From positions 1-64,000 of the forward strand of contig JABSRQ010000021.1 of the NCBI GenBank assembly GCA_013215055.1: a stretch of DNA of 64,000 nucleotides, written 5' to 3'. Below, piece after piece: positions 8,337-16,130 of the stretch. The DNA is from Pseudomonadales bacterium (GTDB lineage Bacteria; Pseudomonadota; Gammaproteobacteria; Pseudomonadales; DT-91). The first letter of the stretch is position 1, and each line of letters opens with the position of its first letter. Both the position numbers and the translations under genes were made by a program. The notes below the pieces were generated by a model. It saw nothing but the letters and a program-made list of their open reading frames with translations. It was not told the origin of the DNA and searched no databases.

Positions 8337-9005
8337 TCAGATGCGGAAAAAGTCCTTATCAAATCTGGCATTGTCACCGCTGCTAATCATATGCAAAACG
8401 TCAAATTCGCTCTCCAGCGAAGACAGATGCGCAAAGGCGGTATAATTGCCACAGTCTCCGCTGATCACCAATTTGTATAAATTCACATTTTCTGCGGTAC
8501 TGCTGATATTGCCATTGGCTTCACAAGTACCGGATAAGCTCACGCTGCCATCACTGTTGATGGTGAGTGTATCCATGCCTGCCGCGGTACTGCTGGAGAA
8601 TTTGCCCTGTAAGTCATCAAGGCTGGTTGCCAGATCTGATTCTTCCGAGCGCGTAAGCGGGCTTAACGTGCCATCCGGCAAGACCTTTTTTAACTGCTGC
8701 AACAACGCATCAGCTGACTGGGTCTGGGTTTTATATAAAGCTGTGGCTTGCTCAGTGTCATCCTCTTCCAGCGCCACAAACACATTGCCATCGGCGGATA
8801 AATAAGCCCGCACCAGCGCCACATCACCGTCGTTTTTCTGTAACACGCTGCGATAAATACCTGGGGACGTTTCGGCGATAAATTGATAATCATCATCCGC
8901 ATTGGCGGCGGTTCCGCCATCACCATTGCCATAACAGCCGGCTAATAACAGCGTGGCCGAACAGGCCAGAGGCAAGCTCAGCCGCTTTAATTGATTAAGT
9001 TTCAT
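8337..9005 (-). CDS. Lipoprotein of unknown function, 222 aa
   Basis: The first residues give a lipoprotein signal with a clear lipobox, LLLAGC, so Cys23 would be lipidated. The mature part is acidic and small-residue rich (YGNGDGGTAANADDDYQF). It has regular alternating stretches such as GNVFVALEEDD and MDTLTINSDGSVSLSGTCEA, suggesting a beta-rich domain. Two cysteines (SGTCEAN and SGDCGNY) could form a disulfide. I do not recognise a family. Its ATG overlaps the stop of the upstream SurE gene by four bases (ATGA), so the two proteins are translationally coupled and probably act together in the envelope. Confidence 0.8.
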   Translation of the reverse strand: MKLNQLKRLSLPLACSATLLLAGCYGNGDGGTAANADDDYQFIAETSPGIYRSVLQKNDGDVALVRAYLSADGNVFVALEEDDTEQATALYKTQTQSADALLQQLKKVLPDGTLSPLTRSEESDLATSLDDLQGKFSSSTAAGMDTLTINSDGSVSLSGTCEANGNISSTAENVNLYKLVISGDCGNYTAFAHLSSLESEFDVLHMISSGDNARFDKDFFRI

Positions 9006-10219
9006 TGCGCGGCCTCCTGCTCTGCCGCAGTGAACGTCACATCACGTAACTTCACTTTTAACAATTCCTGCTTACGTAAGCCGGCCGTATAGTCACCATC
9101 GATGGGCGTGATGGTGATGTAGTTATCCAGATACATCTTGGTTTCATCATTATCGGCTCCACCAATCACCTGCTGAGGAACCACCTTGTAGTCGGCCACG
9201 GGATGAATATCCGCACTTTTCTCCAAAGTTTCTTCATCGATATAAATACCTGGCCCAATCAATACATCGGATGTACCACCCAATACGGTATGCGCCACAC
9301 CTTTGATTTCTTTTGAGAAACGCTCAAGATCAAAGGTACCCGGGAAGTTAACATTCAAGCCGGTAAAGGCTGGCAGCAAGGGCTGATCTTTTATCCGCTT
9401 GGCTTCCAGTTCGGCAACCAATTGCACGGTGAACATGGCAACCTCTTCATCGGTGGCCGATCTATGTGATTCTCCGCCACGGCCATCCAGCTCTGAGGTG
9501 AAATTACTGACCGCTATAGACGGTACGCCTCGTTGCAGACCTGCCACCGCAAGACCCACGGTGCCGGAGGTGGTTGCCATCAGGCCGACATTCTGGCCAT
9601 CGTTGATGCCTGAGATGATCAAATCGGGTTCTATGCCCTTATCTCTTAATACCGCCAAACCCACCAACATGCTGTCACGGGGTGTGGCCGAGACTTCGCG
9701 GATATATTTCAACTCGCTGTGCAGTGCGGCACGTGCTTGCCAACCTTCCAGCAGCACTTCACCATATTGTGGATGTATAATCGTATAACCGTTGGCTTCG
9801 GCATCATCCAGCGCGGCTTTATTTATTTCGGCCCAGTTCTCGGGGTTATAGGTTCTCGCAATACGCACACAGTGATCATTCTCGTCTAATTCCGGGGTGG
9901 TAATGCTGGCGGGATATTGCCCCTCGGTGTAAATATACGCCTCACTGGCTTCGCTATACGGAATGTTATTAACGATAAACTTGTTTTCACTGCCGTAATC
10001 AGGCCTGTGTATTTTGGTTTCTATAGAACCCGATTTGCCACTTTGCTGTGAGGCCGGTGCATAAAGATCCACCGAATGGCCTGCATTGATTAATGCCGTC
10101 TTCATCGCTTGAATGCCTTCGGAGGCACAGCCATCATCGTTGGCTAATAGGATATTAAGTGACCAGCTAGGTGCGCTGAATGCGGCCAGAATAGAACAAG
10201 TCAGTAGTGCCTTTTTCAT
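9002..10219 (-). CDS. Secreted SurE-like 5'-nucleotidase/phosphatase, 405 aa
   Basis: SurE proteins are metal-dependent phosphatases acting on nucleoside monophosphates and related compounds. After a signal peptide (MKKALLTCSILAAFSAPSWS) comes the hallmark NILLANDDGCASEGI with the metal-binding Asp pair. Later come DLIISGINDGQNVG and TSGTVGLAVAG, the second metal and substrate region. It is longer than cytoplasmic SurE (about 250 aa), with an insert near residues 90 to 170 and a C-terminal extension. The signal peptide places it in the periplasm, unlike classic SurE. I chose ATG 10219 over an upstream TTG because GAGG lies nine bases before it. Downstream it overlaps a lipoprotein gene by four bases. 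Confidence 0.9.
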   Translation of the reverse strand: MKKALLTCSILAAFSAPSWSLNILLANDDGCASEGIQAMKTALINAGHSVDLYAPASQQSGKSGSIETKIHRPDYGSENKFIVNNIPYSEASEAYIYTEGQYPASITTPELDENDHCVRIARTYNPENWAEINKAALDDAEANGYTIIHPQYGEVLLEGWQARAALHSELKYIREVSATPRDSMLVGLAVLRDKGIEPDLIISGINDGQNVGLMATTSGTVGLAVAGLQRGVPSIAVSNFTSELDGRGGESHRSATDEEVAMFTVQLVAELEAKRIKDQPLLPAFTGLNVNFPGTFDLERFSKEIKGVAHTVLGGTSDVLIGPGIYIDEETLEKSADIHPVADYKVVPQQVIGGADNDETKMYLDNYITITPIDGDYTAGLRKQELLKVKLRDVTFTAAEQEAAQ

Positions 10220-10526
10220 AAGAGGTAACCTCAATTTATTATTAGTTGTGATTCGATTTAATTTTTAAAGCGCGTCTTGCTTATAACCGACATTAGCAAC
10301 TGTTGAGGTTTTTTGACTCCTGCTTTAGAAGAAAGGAGAAAATAGAGAGGATATTTAAATACGAATACTATCAATAGCTTACACACGAATATTGCAAATA
10401 TAAGTAAAGAAGGTGAAAAAAGTACAAAGAAAGAGAAAATAAATGGCGCAAAATTCATGTCTTGAACAGGCCGTCAAGACAAACGTAAAGCGGCCCGAGA
10501 AGAGCCTTGAGGGTTACAGAGTCAGC
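10220..10526. other. Intergenic region between AraC regulator and SurE gene
   Basis: This AT-rich region holds the SurE promoter. A hairpin lies at 10459-10480 (GTCTTGA, eight-base loop, TCAAGAC), just after the AraC-type gene, and may end its transcript. A 66-codon minus-strand open frame (10258-10458) would encode a very hydrophobic peptide. It has no convincing ribosome site and is left uncalled. Confidence 0.45.
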
Positions 10527-11810
10527 TTAGCTCAGCTGCTTCTGAAACTGCTTGGGGGTTAAGCCTACCCGCTGTTTAAACTGCTTATAAAAAGCCGATT
10601 GGGAATTAAACCCCGCCTCCAATGCAATTAAGCTGATATTCAGCGGGCCATCACGGTTCTCTATCAACAAGGTTTTAGCCGCAGTGACACGGTAATCATT
10701 GATAAATTCAAAGAAGTTTTGCTTGGCACATTGATTAATCACCTGACTCAGATGATTGGAGGGCAAGGTCATCATCTCGGCCAAGTCTTTGATACGCAGT
10801 TCGTTATTTAAGTGCGGCTTATGCTGCTGCATAGCGTCTTGTAATTGCAGCCAATAGGCTGCGGCCTTCTCGGAAGTTAAGCTGCTGGTTTCATACGCTG
10901 GCGAAGCTGGCTCTTTAGTTGGATTTTCTGTTTGAGAAAGCGGCTGGCTGCTAGGTGCAGCTTCCGTTTGTTCTGCTAAAAGCTCAACCTGGGCCTGTTC
11001 GGCAGCATGATCCTGGCTGAGTACATCATTTAACGGAATATCTTTGGTCTGATCGCCATGCACAGCGAAGCGGTCTTGATCAGGCTGGGTTTCACTGCGG
11101 TCATTAAAAATCGCAGGTTGGGCAATCGCCATAAACGCAATCAGATAATACACCGACAACATCAAACTCATGGAGAAAATAGCCCGGGGCCAGAAACCAA
11201 AATCGGTAAAAATACGCGCCAAAGCAATCGCAAAGCCCATAATAGCAATCGCCATACAGAGGCTCAATAATATGCGTAACCAACGCAGATTCACGCCTTC
11301 CTGATAAGAGAATTGCTGCTGAATATTTTTTGCGTGTTTATTCAGGCTGAATAACCCTGCCATTAAATAGCTGATCAGTTGCATATAAAAAAACAGACCT
11401 ATCAATGTAGGAGTGCTAGGTGGCCAACTTTTTTGTGCCGCCATTTGAAAATAATCTTTACCCTGATGCTGAAAGAAAATGATGCTGAAGATGATCAATG
11501 GAATAGGTAATAGATGCACGCTATGGCGCAGTTTAATGCGAAACTGCGGATCACACATCGCCTTCACATAGGCATACAATAAAGGCCCATTGAGAAAAAT
11601 CGTTAAAAAAAGTGTTCTGGACCACTCACTTTTTATCTGCCACTGATTATGCATGGGCACTAGCGCCAATAAATACAGCGCTGAACAGCCTAAAAACACC
11701 GCCAATACACGGTTGGCATAGCTGTTTCTATCGCTGGCATACGCCAAAGCCAGGGTTAATAAACTACCTAAAACCGCACCACAGAGGGCGATTATGCTGA
11801 CAACACTCAC
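10527..11810 (-). CDS. Membrane-anchored AraC-family transcriptional regulator, 427 aa
   Basis: The N-terminal 230 residues form about seven hydrophobic segments (for example LCGAVLGSLLTLALAYA, VFLGCSALYLLALV, LIGLFFYMQLISYLMAGLF). A polar Gln/Glu/Ser linker follows to about residue 315. The C-terminal 110 residues are an AraC-type double helix-turn-helix (LRIKDLAEMMTLPSNHLSQV, then FFEFINDYRVTAAKTLL and the signature GFNSQSAFYKQFKQRVGLTPKQF). A DNA-binding domain tethered to a 7TM sensor suggests direct response to a membrane or envelope signal. It is a plausible regulator of the SurE/lipoprotein genes downstream. The start is GTG at 11810. Confidence 0.88.
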   Translation of the reverse strand: MSVVSIIALCGAVLGSLLTLALAYASDRNSYANRVLAVFLGCSALYLLALVPMHNQWQIKSEWSRTLFLTIFLNGPLLYAYVKAMCDPQFRIKLRHSVHLLPIPLIIFSIIFFQHQGKDYFQMAAQKSWPPSTPTLIGLFFYMQLISYLMAGLFSLNKHAKNIQQQFSYQEGVNLRWLRILLSLCMAIAIMGFAIALARIFTDFGFWPRAIFSMSLMLSVYYLIAFMAIAQPAIFNDRSETQPDQDRFAVHGDQTKDIPLNDVLSQDHAAEQAQVELLAEQTEAAPSSQPLSQTENPTKEPASPAYETSSLTSEKAAAYWLQLQDAMQQHKPHLNNELRIKDLAEMMTLPSNHLSQVINQCAKQNFFEFINDYRVTAAKTLLIENRDGPLNISLIALEAGFNSQSAFYKQFKQRVGLTPKQFQKQLS

Positions 11811-11924
11811 AACAAGCTTGCTCTATTAGAAGAATACAAATGTCTTACTTTTATTATTTTATAGGCAGGCATTAAACATCCAGCTCATTAAAATGTCCAG
11901 ACTGGTCGGACTTTATATGCGCTG

Positions 11925-12566
11925 TCAGCTTAAAAGATTAAAGGCCAGATCAAACATACTCTGGCGAAATGCAGCCTCATCTAAATATTCTGGGGCATCG
12001 GTGGCCGCCGATAAACACAGGCCCTGTATCGAGCGTGTCACCATAAAGGCCTTAAATTCACACTCGGTATGAGACATCTGCGGCTGGTGTTGATGGTAAA
12101 CGTCTGCCAACCAACTACTGGCCACCTCTATCCAGGTTTGATCGGATCCTAAAAATGAACGTTTGCCGACATTAAACGCATCCTGATTCTCCTTATAAAA
12201 ACAATCATGTAAGGCCAAAAAGCGTTGCTGGCGTTTGATCAGCGGATCGATGATAAAGGTCACCGCAGTCTCCAGAGTAACCTGCCCCGCCTCCTCCGTT
12301 ACACCATCCTGTTGCTCTAATAAGGTCAGCAGGTCGCTGATTTCTTCATTCACCAGCGCTTCAAAAGCCGATTCGATAATCGCCTCTTTATTCGGAAACC
12401 AGCGATATAAAGACGCAATATTCACACCCGCCACTTCGGCCACATAATTGGTGTTAAGTGCCTGTGCTCCCTGCTCGGATAGTATTTTTCGGGCAGCGAT
12501 CACAATCGCATCGACGATTTGCTGGGAGCGTTTTTGTCTGGGCTGTTTCTTTTCATTTTCGGGCAT
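11925..12566 (-). CDS. TetR-family transcriptional regulator, 213 aa
   Basis: The N-terminus has the TetR helix-turn-helix: RSQQIVDAIVIAARKILSEQ, then NTNYVAEVAGVNIASLYRWF and PNKEAIIESAFEAL. The C-terminal helical ligand domain is not specific enough to name a ligand. The gene is transcribed divergently from the lipocalin-like/phosphotransferase pair with a 166-base gap, the usual layout for a local repressor of its neighbour (inference). The length is normal. Confidence 0.9.
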   Translation of the reverse strand: MPENEKKQPRQKRSQQIVDAIVIAARKILSEQGAQALNTNYVAEVAGVNIASLYRWFPNKEAIIESAFEALVNEEISDLLTLLEQQDGVTEEAGQVTLETAVTFIIDPLIKRQQRFLALHDCFYKENQDAFNVGKRSFLGSDQTWIEVASSWLADVYHQHQPQMSHTECEFKAFMVTRSIQGLCLSAATDAPEYLDEAAFRQSMFDLAFNLLS

Positions 12567-12671
12567 AACGATGTTATCAACTCAGTAAAGAAGCGAAGTA
12601 AGACTCACGTAAACAAACTTTTTCATTGTTTTTCAATCTGTTAAGCCAAGAATAATCAGTAGTAATGGAAG

Positions 12672-12701
12672 TTGTCAAACCTGCATTGCATTCTCTAAAG
12701 T
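12672..12701 (+). promoter_or_regulatory. Candidate sigma-70 promoter for the lipocalin-like/phosphotransferase operon
   Basis: TTGTCA (12672-12677) and TAAAGT (12696-12701) are 18 bases apart and sit about 30 bases before the start codon, in the TetR divergent region. A TetR site would be expected nearby. The interrupted pair AAACAA...TTGTTT around 12612-12633 is the only inverted sequence I noticed. Confidence 0.35.
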
Positions 12702-12732
12702 TAAACACAATAATAATCCAGTGAGGTTCTTT

Positions 12733-13827
12733 ATGTTATCAAAAATGGATGACTATCCGCTGCATCAAATTGCCGATGTTATGCGTTTTACCCAAAATAG
12801 CGATAGAAATTTTTATGACCGCTATTACTTCAATCTGATCAACCCGGAAGAAGAGCTATTTATTGTTTTTGGCCTGGGCCAATATCCGAATTTGGGTACA
12901 CAAGATGCGTTTTTATTGGTACGCCATAAAGACCAACATCATGTGCTGCGAGCCTCCCGCACCCTGGGGGATAGATCTGATATCTCGGTAGGCCCTATGC
13001 GAATTGAAATCATCGAAGGCCTGCAAAATCTGCGCATCATTGTTGAAGATAATGATTCCGGTTTAAGCATGGATGTGACATTTGATGCGGTGCATAAACC
13101 GCACCTGGAGCCGCGCCATTTTATCCGCAAACATGGCCGGGTATTATTCGACACCATGCGTTACGCACAGCTGGGCCGCTGGACCGGCACGGTGAATATC
13201 AAAGGCCAGGAATTTGCTATCACTCCTGAAAAATGGATAGGCAGCCGTGACCGCTCCTGGGGTGTTCGCCCCGTGGGTGAAGAAGAGCCCAAGGGCATTC
13301 ATCAAGGCACGCCGTCTATGGAGGGCATGTGGAATTATTTCCCGGTGTTGTTTGACGATTTCACCGTGCTTTATATTCTGAATGAAACCGACGATGGCCG
13401 CCGCACCACCGAAGAGGCGATACGTATATGGCATGACCCCAACAAAGAAACGGAGTGGTTAGGCACACCAACGCATAATCATATTTTTGATGAAGCCCAG
13501 CCGTTTAAATGCCATATCAAAAGCGCCGAAGTCACCTTCCCCGATACAACCGAGGGCCAGCTGGTATTAACCGGCACCCCCCTATTACAAACCTATTTAA
13601 CCGCAGGTACAGGTTATGGCCTTGAGCCCGATTGGCGTCACGGCATGTATCAGGGAGACTTAGAAGTTCAGCATCTGACGATGCATATGAATGATGATAA
13701 AGACAAAATGTGGGGTGTCGTTGAAACACCGGCGACGTTTGTTTTAAAAGGTGACAACGTCGAATATCAGGGTGTTGGCATGCTGGAATTTGCATTCTTC
13801 AGCGATCACAAAAAATACACCGGCTAA
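12733..13827 (+). CDS. Lipocalin-like (AttH/CrtC-type) protein of the phosphotransferase-associated DUF7064/7065 kind, 364 aa
   Basis: No enzyme activity is established. The sequence is beta-rich with a conserved-looking core [17 protein letters not shown], reminiscent of the RD-SWG motif in hydroxyneurosporene-synthase/AttH-like double lipocalin proteins. Another conserved stretch is [19 protein letters not shown]. There is no signal peptide. I chose ATG 12733 rather than the upstream GTG because GAGG lies six bases before it. The gene is followed 31 bases later by an APH-like phosphotransferase; that pair recurs in actinobacteria and proteobacteria that degrade lipids or sterols. A divergent TetR gene probably controls both. 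The family label is tentative. Confidence 0.65.
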   Translation: MLSKMDDYPLHQIADVMRFTQNSDRNFYDRYYFNLINPEEELFIVFGLGQYPNLGTQDAFLLVRHKDQHHVLRASRTLGDRSDISVGPMRIEIIEGLQNLRIIVEDNDSGLSMDVTFDAVHKPHLEPRHFIRKHGRVLFDTMRYAQLGRWTGTVNIKGQEFAITPEKWIGSRDRSWGVRPVGEEEPKGIHQGTPSMEGMWNYFPVLFDDFTVLYILNETDDGRRTTEEAIRIWHDPNKETEWLGTPTHNHIFDEAQPFKCHIKSAEVTFPDTTEGQLVLTGTPLLQTYLTAGTGYGLEPDWRHGMYQGDLEVQHLTMHMNDDKDKMWGVVETPATFVLKGDNVEYQGVGMLEFAFFSDHKKYTG

Positions 13828-13858
13828 GCCTTCATATAATAACAAACGAGATAATACG

Positions 13859-14947
13859 ATGACCGAACAAAAAGCAGAACATGCAGAACTGGCCGAAAAA
13901 CTGATTAGCTGGATGCAGGAAAAAATTCCAGCCGCCGAAAACCTGCAGCTCATCGATTTTAAAGCCCCCGAGGCCGGAGCCTCAAACGAGACGATTCTGT
14001 TTACCGCAAAATGGATGGAGCAAAGCTTAGAAAAATCCCAGCTATATGTCGTGCGTATGCAACCCAAAGGTGCCGGTGTTTTCCCAAGCTACGATTTAGC
14101 CCTGCAATACAAGGCGATGGACTTATTAAAAAACACAGAGGTTAAAGTACCTGCACTATTAGCCTATGAAGAAGATGACAGCCTGTTTGGCTCAGCCTTT
14201 TATGTGATGCTGGGTATAGACGGACAGGTTGTCGCCGAACAACCGCCTTATCATATGGATGGCTGGTTTACCGAAATCAAGGATCAGGATCGCCGTGACA
14301 TATGGAGCAATGGCATTAAAACCATCGCCAGCGTTAATCAGCAGGATTGGCAGGCACTAGGATTTGATTTTCTTGCCAATGCCGACCAAACGCCTCTGCA
14401 GCAGCAGATTGGCGAATATAAATCATTCCTGCAATGGACAGAGAAAAAAGGACAGCCCTACCCTGCTCTATGGGCCTTACATGCCTGGTTATTAGAAAAC
14501 CAACCCAAAGATGAACCTACGGCCCTATGTTGGGGTGATGCCAAGGTCGCGAATCTATTATACAAAAAAAATGCAGTGACGGCCGTGCTGGACTGGGAAA
14601 TGGTGCATCTGGGTAATCCGGTAGATGATTTAGCCTGGTGGATGACGCTGGATAACAGCATGTCGGAAGGCTTGGAACGTTTGGTGGGTATGGAAGTGCC
14701 TAAACAAAAAGGTTTATTAAACAAGCAGGAAATGATTGCCTTATGGGAACAGGAATCCGGCTATAGCGCTGCCGATCTGGATTATTACGAAGTCTTTGGT
14801 GCATTTAAATTTGGCATCATCATGGCTAGTATCTGCATTAACATGACCAACGATGGCATTGTTCCACCCGAGATGGAAATGGATATTAATCATACCTGCA
14901 CCCCATTAATGGACAGGCTGATGGAAAAACACGGTATTGTGCTGTAA
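13859..14947 (+). CDS. APH-like phosphotransferase family protein, 362 aa
   Basis: This belongs to the aminoglycoside-phosphotransferase-like kinase fold. The branch resembles ACAD10/11 N-terminal domains, which act on small hydroxylated acyl compounds rather than antibiotics. Seen are the catalytic-loop motif LCWGDAKVANLLY, with Trp where many members have His, and the DFG-equivalent AVLDWEMVHLGNPVDDLAWW. The nucleotide-binding start is less clear (ASNETILFTAKW). An upstream ATG at 13751 would overlap the previous gene by 77 bases. ATG 13859 fits the length and has ACGAG upstream. A hairpin terminator follows. The role is probably acyl-group or lipid-related catabolism together with the preceding protein (inference). 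Confidence 0.82.
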   Translation: MTEQKAEHAELAEKLISWMQEKIPAAENLQLIDFKAPEAGASNETILFTAKWMEQSLEKSQLYVVRMQPKGAGVFPSYDLALQYKAMDLLKNTEVKVPALLAYEEDDSLFGSAFYVMLGIDGQVVAEQPPYHMDGWFTEIKDQDRRDIWSNGIKTIASVNQQDWQALGFDFLANADQTPLQQQIGEYKSFLQWTEKKGQPYPALWALHAWLLENQPKDEPTALCWGDAKVANLLYKKNAVTAVLDWEMVHLGNPVDDLAWWMTLDNSMSEGLERLVGMEVPKQKGLLNKQEMIALWEQESGYSAADLDYYEVFGAFKFGIIMASICINMTNDGIVPPEMEMDINHTCTPLMDRLMEKHGIVL

Positions 14948-14967
14948 CACTCGCAATATCTAACTTG

Positions 14968-14988
14968 AGGCTGAGAAGATCTCAGCCT
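14968..14988 (+). terminator. Rho-independent-type terminator after the phosphotransferase
   Basis: AGGCTGAG pairs with CTCAGCCT around a five-base loop 21 bases after the stop. Only a scattered T-rich stretch (TTGCTTATCGTTT) follows. Confidence 0.6.
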
Positions 14989-15188
14989 TGCTTATCGTTT
15001 CTATAGAACTTCGTCAAAAATCGTATTTGAAACACTTAAGAAACAGCTACACTTTCATGAATAACTGGAGAATTGGCCTGTTTTGGTCTAGTTTTTATAG
15101 GGTAGCTGTCTGTAAATAATACCGATAATTTTATCCAGACGACGCTCATCAATGCCAAAGCCTTCAGGGAATACAGGCCCCATGATTC

Positions 15189-16097
15189 ATGATTAAACTA
15201 ATACGTAGCCATCACTCTGAGGATAAAAGCAAAAATTCGGCTTTAGACAGCCTTCTGCCGCTGGAGTACCTGCAAGAAATTCTAAAGCTCTTCCCCATAG
15301 GCCAATGCATACAGCATTTTTGGGAATACCATAACGAAGAAGCTGAAAACACCGTGGTCCTGGCCTATTGCATCAATAAACAGTTTATCTATTCGATGTC
15401 CGATATTAGCCTGGAAGAGGATCAATTTATCTTAATGGGCGATCTCGATAATCCCGTTAAATTATCTGATATTGAACATTTTTATTTAATTGTGCCCTAT
15501 GTAGAGCACCATCAGCTGGAATATAGCCGCAATAGAACCCATCTGGTGGATGTGCCGATTAATAATTATTCCCTGGGTAATAGCATCACGCTGTTATCGC
15601 CCAGCACCGAGTTGCGCTGTGAACCACAATTAGACAGCACGGTGATTCGCATCATGACATTAAGAGAGGGTATCTACGCCAATAATAAAGTGGTCGCGTT
15701 GGAGCCTCTTATCGATGGCCTGGAACATGTGGATAGACGCACGTTTCAGCGTGTAGAAACCGATATTGAAATTGAAGCAGCAGCCAGAAAAAGCAAAGAT
15801 TTTGTGGATGGCCGCTTAGTAGACTACTGTGAAACCACCGCAAGATTACAGTTTGATGATGACGGTTTTTTATCCAATTATCACGTAGGTGATGAATTTA
15901 AACTGCAGTTTCAGGCCTATCAAAGCAATCAATATTTTATTCTCTTGGCTGAGATTCAAAAACTCAGAGCAACGGAATGTGTGGTTGTATTAACCGGCAT
16001 TCGTAAGGGCCGACGTTTTGAGGAGCTGGAAAATGTCGATTTACTGGCCATTAAAGCCTCGTTATTACAACACCCAAAAACCAAACCCCTGCATTAA
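15189..16097 (+). CDS. Uncharacterised cytoplasmic protein, possibly a degenerate PilZ-domain protein, 302 aa
   Basis: I do not recognise the family with confidence. There is no signal peptide or membrane segment. The second half has VDRRTFQRVETDIEIEAAA, recalling the RxxxR opening of PilZ c-di-GMP-binding domains. It continues with GRLVDYCETTARLQFDDDGF where PilZ has its DxSxxG motif, and then VGDEFKLQFQ. The key Ser and Gly are not well kept, so cyclic-di-GMP binding is doubtful. The N-terminal half (residues 1 to 180) has mixed helical and strand character. It stands alone between terminators, convergent with the TonB operon. Confidence 0.55.
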   Translation: MIKLIRSHHSEDKSKNSALDSLLPLEYLQEILKLFPIGQCIQHFWEYHNEEAENTVVLAYCINKQFIYSMSDISLEEDQFILMGDLDNPVKLSDIEHFYLIVPYVEHHQLEYSRNRTHLVDVPINNYSLGNSITLLSPSTELRCEPQLDSTVIRIMTLREGIYANNKVVALEPLIDGLEHVDRRTFQRVETDIEIEAAARKSKDFVDGRLVDYCETTARLQFDDDGFLSNYHVGDEFKLQFQAYQSNQYFILLAEIQKLRATECVVVLTGIRKGRRFEELENVDLLAIKASLLQHPKTKPLH

Positions 16098-16130
16098 TAA
16101 ACAGCCATCAATCTAATCATAAAACCTTTT

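Noticed and set aside
10258-10458. 66-codon hydrophobic frame, possible small membrane protein
   Set aside because: No Shine-Dalgarno and AT-rich codons explain the Phe/Leu/Ile content. It stays possible but unsupported.
13751-13858. Upstream ATG that would lengthen the phosphotransferase by 36 residues
   Set aside because: The extra part overlaps the preceding gene, reads as its alternate frame and has no ribosome site.
15088-15183. 31-residue minus-strand frame with protein-like sequence (MGPVFPEGFGIDERRLDKII)
   Set aside because: Too short, no clear ribosome site and no recognised family. It could be the end of a lost gene, but nothing around it confirms that.
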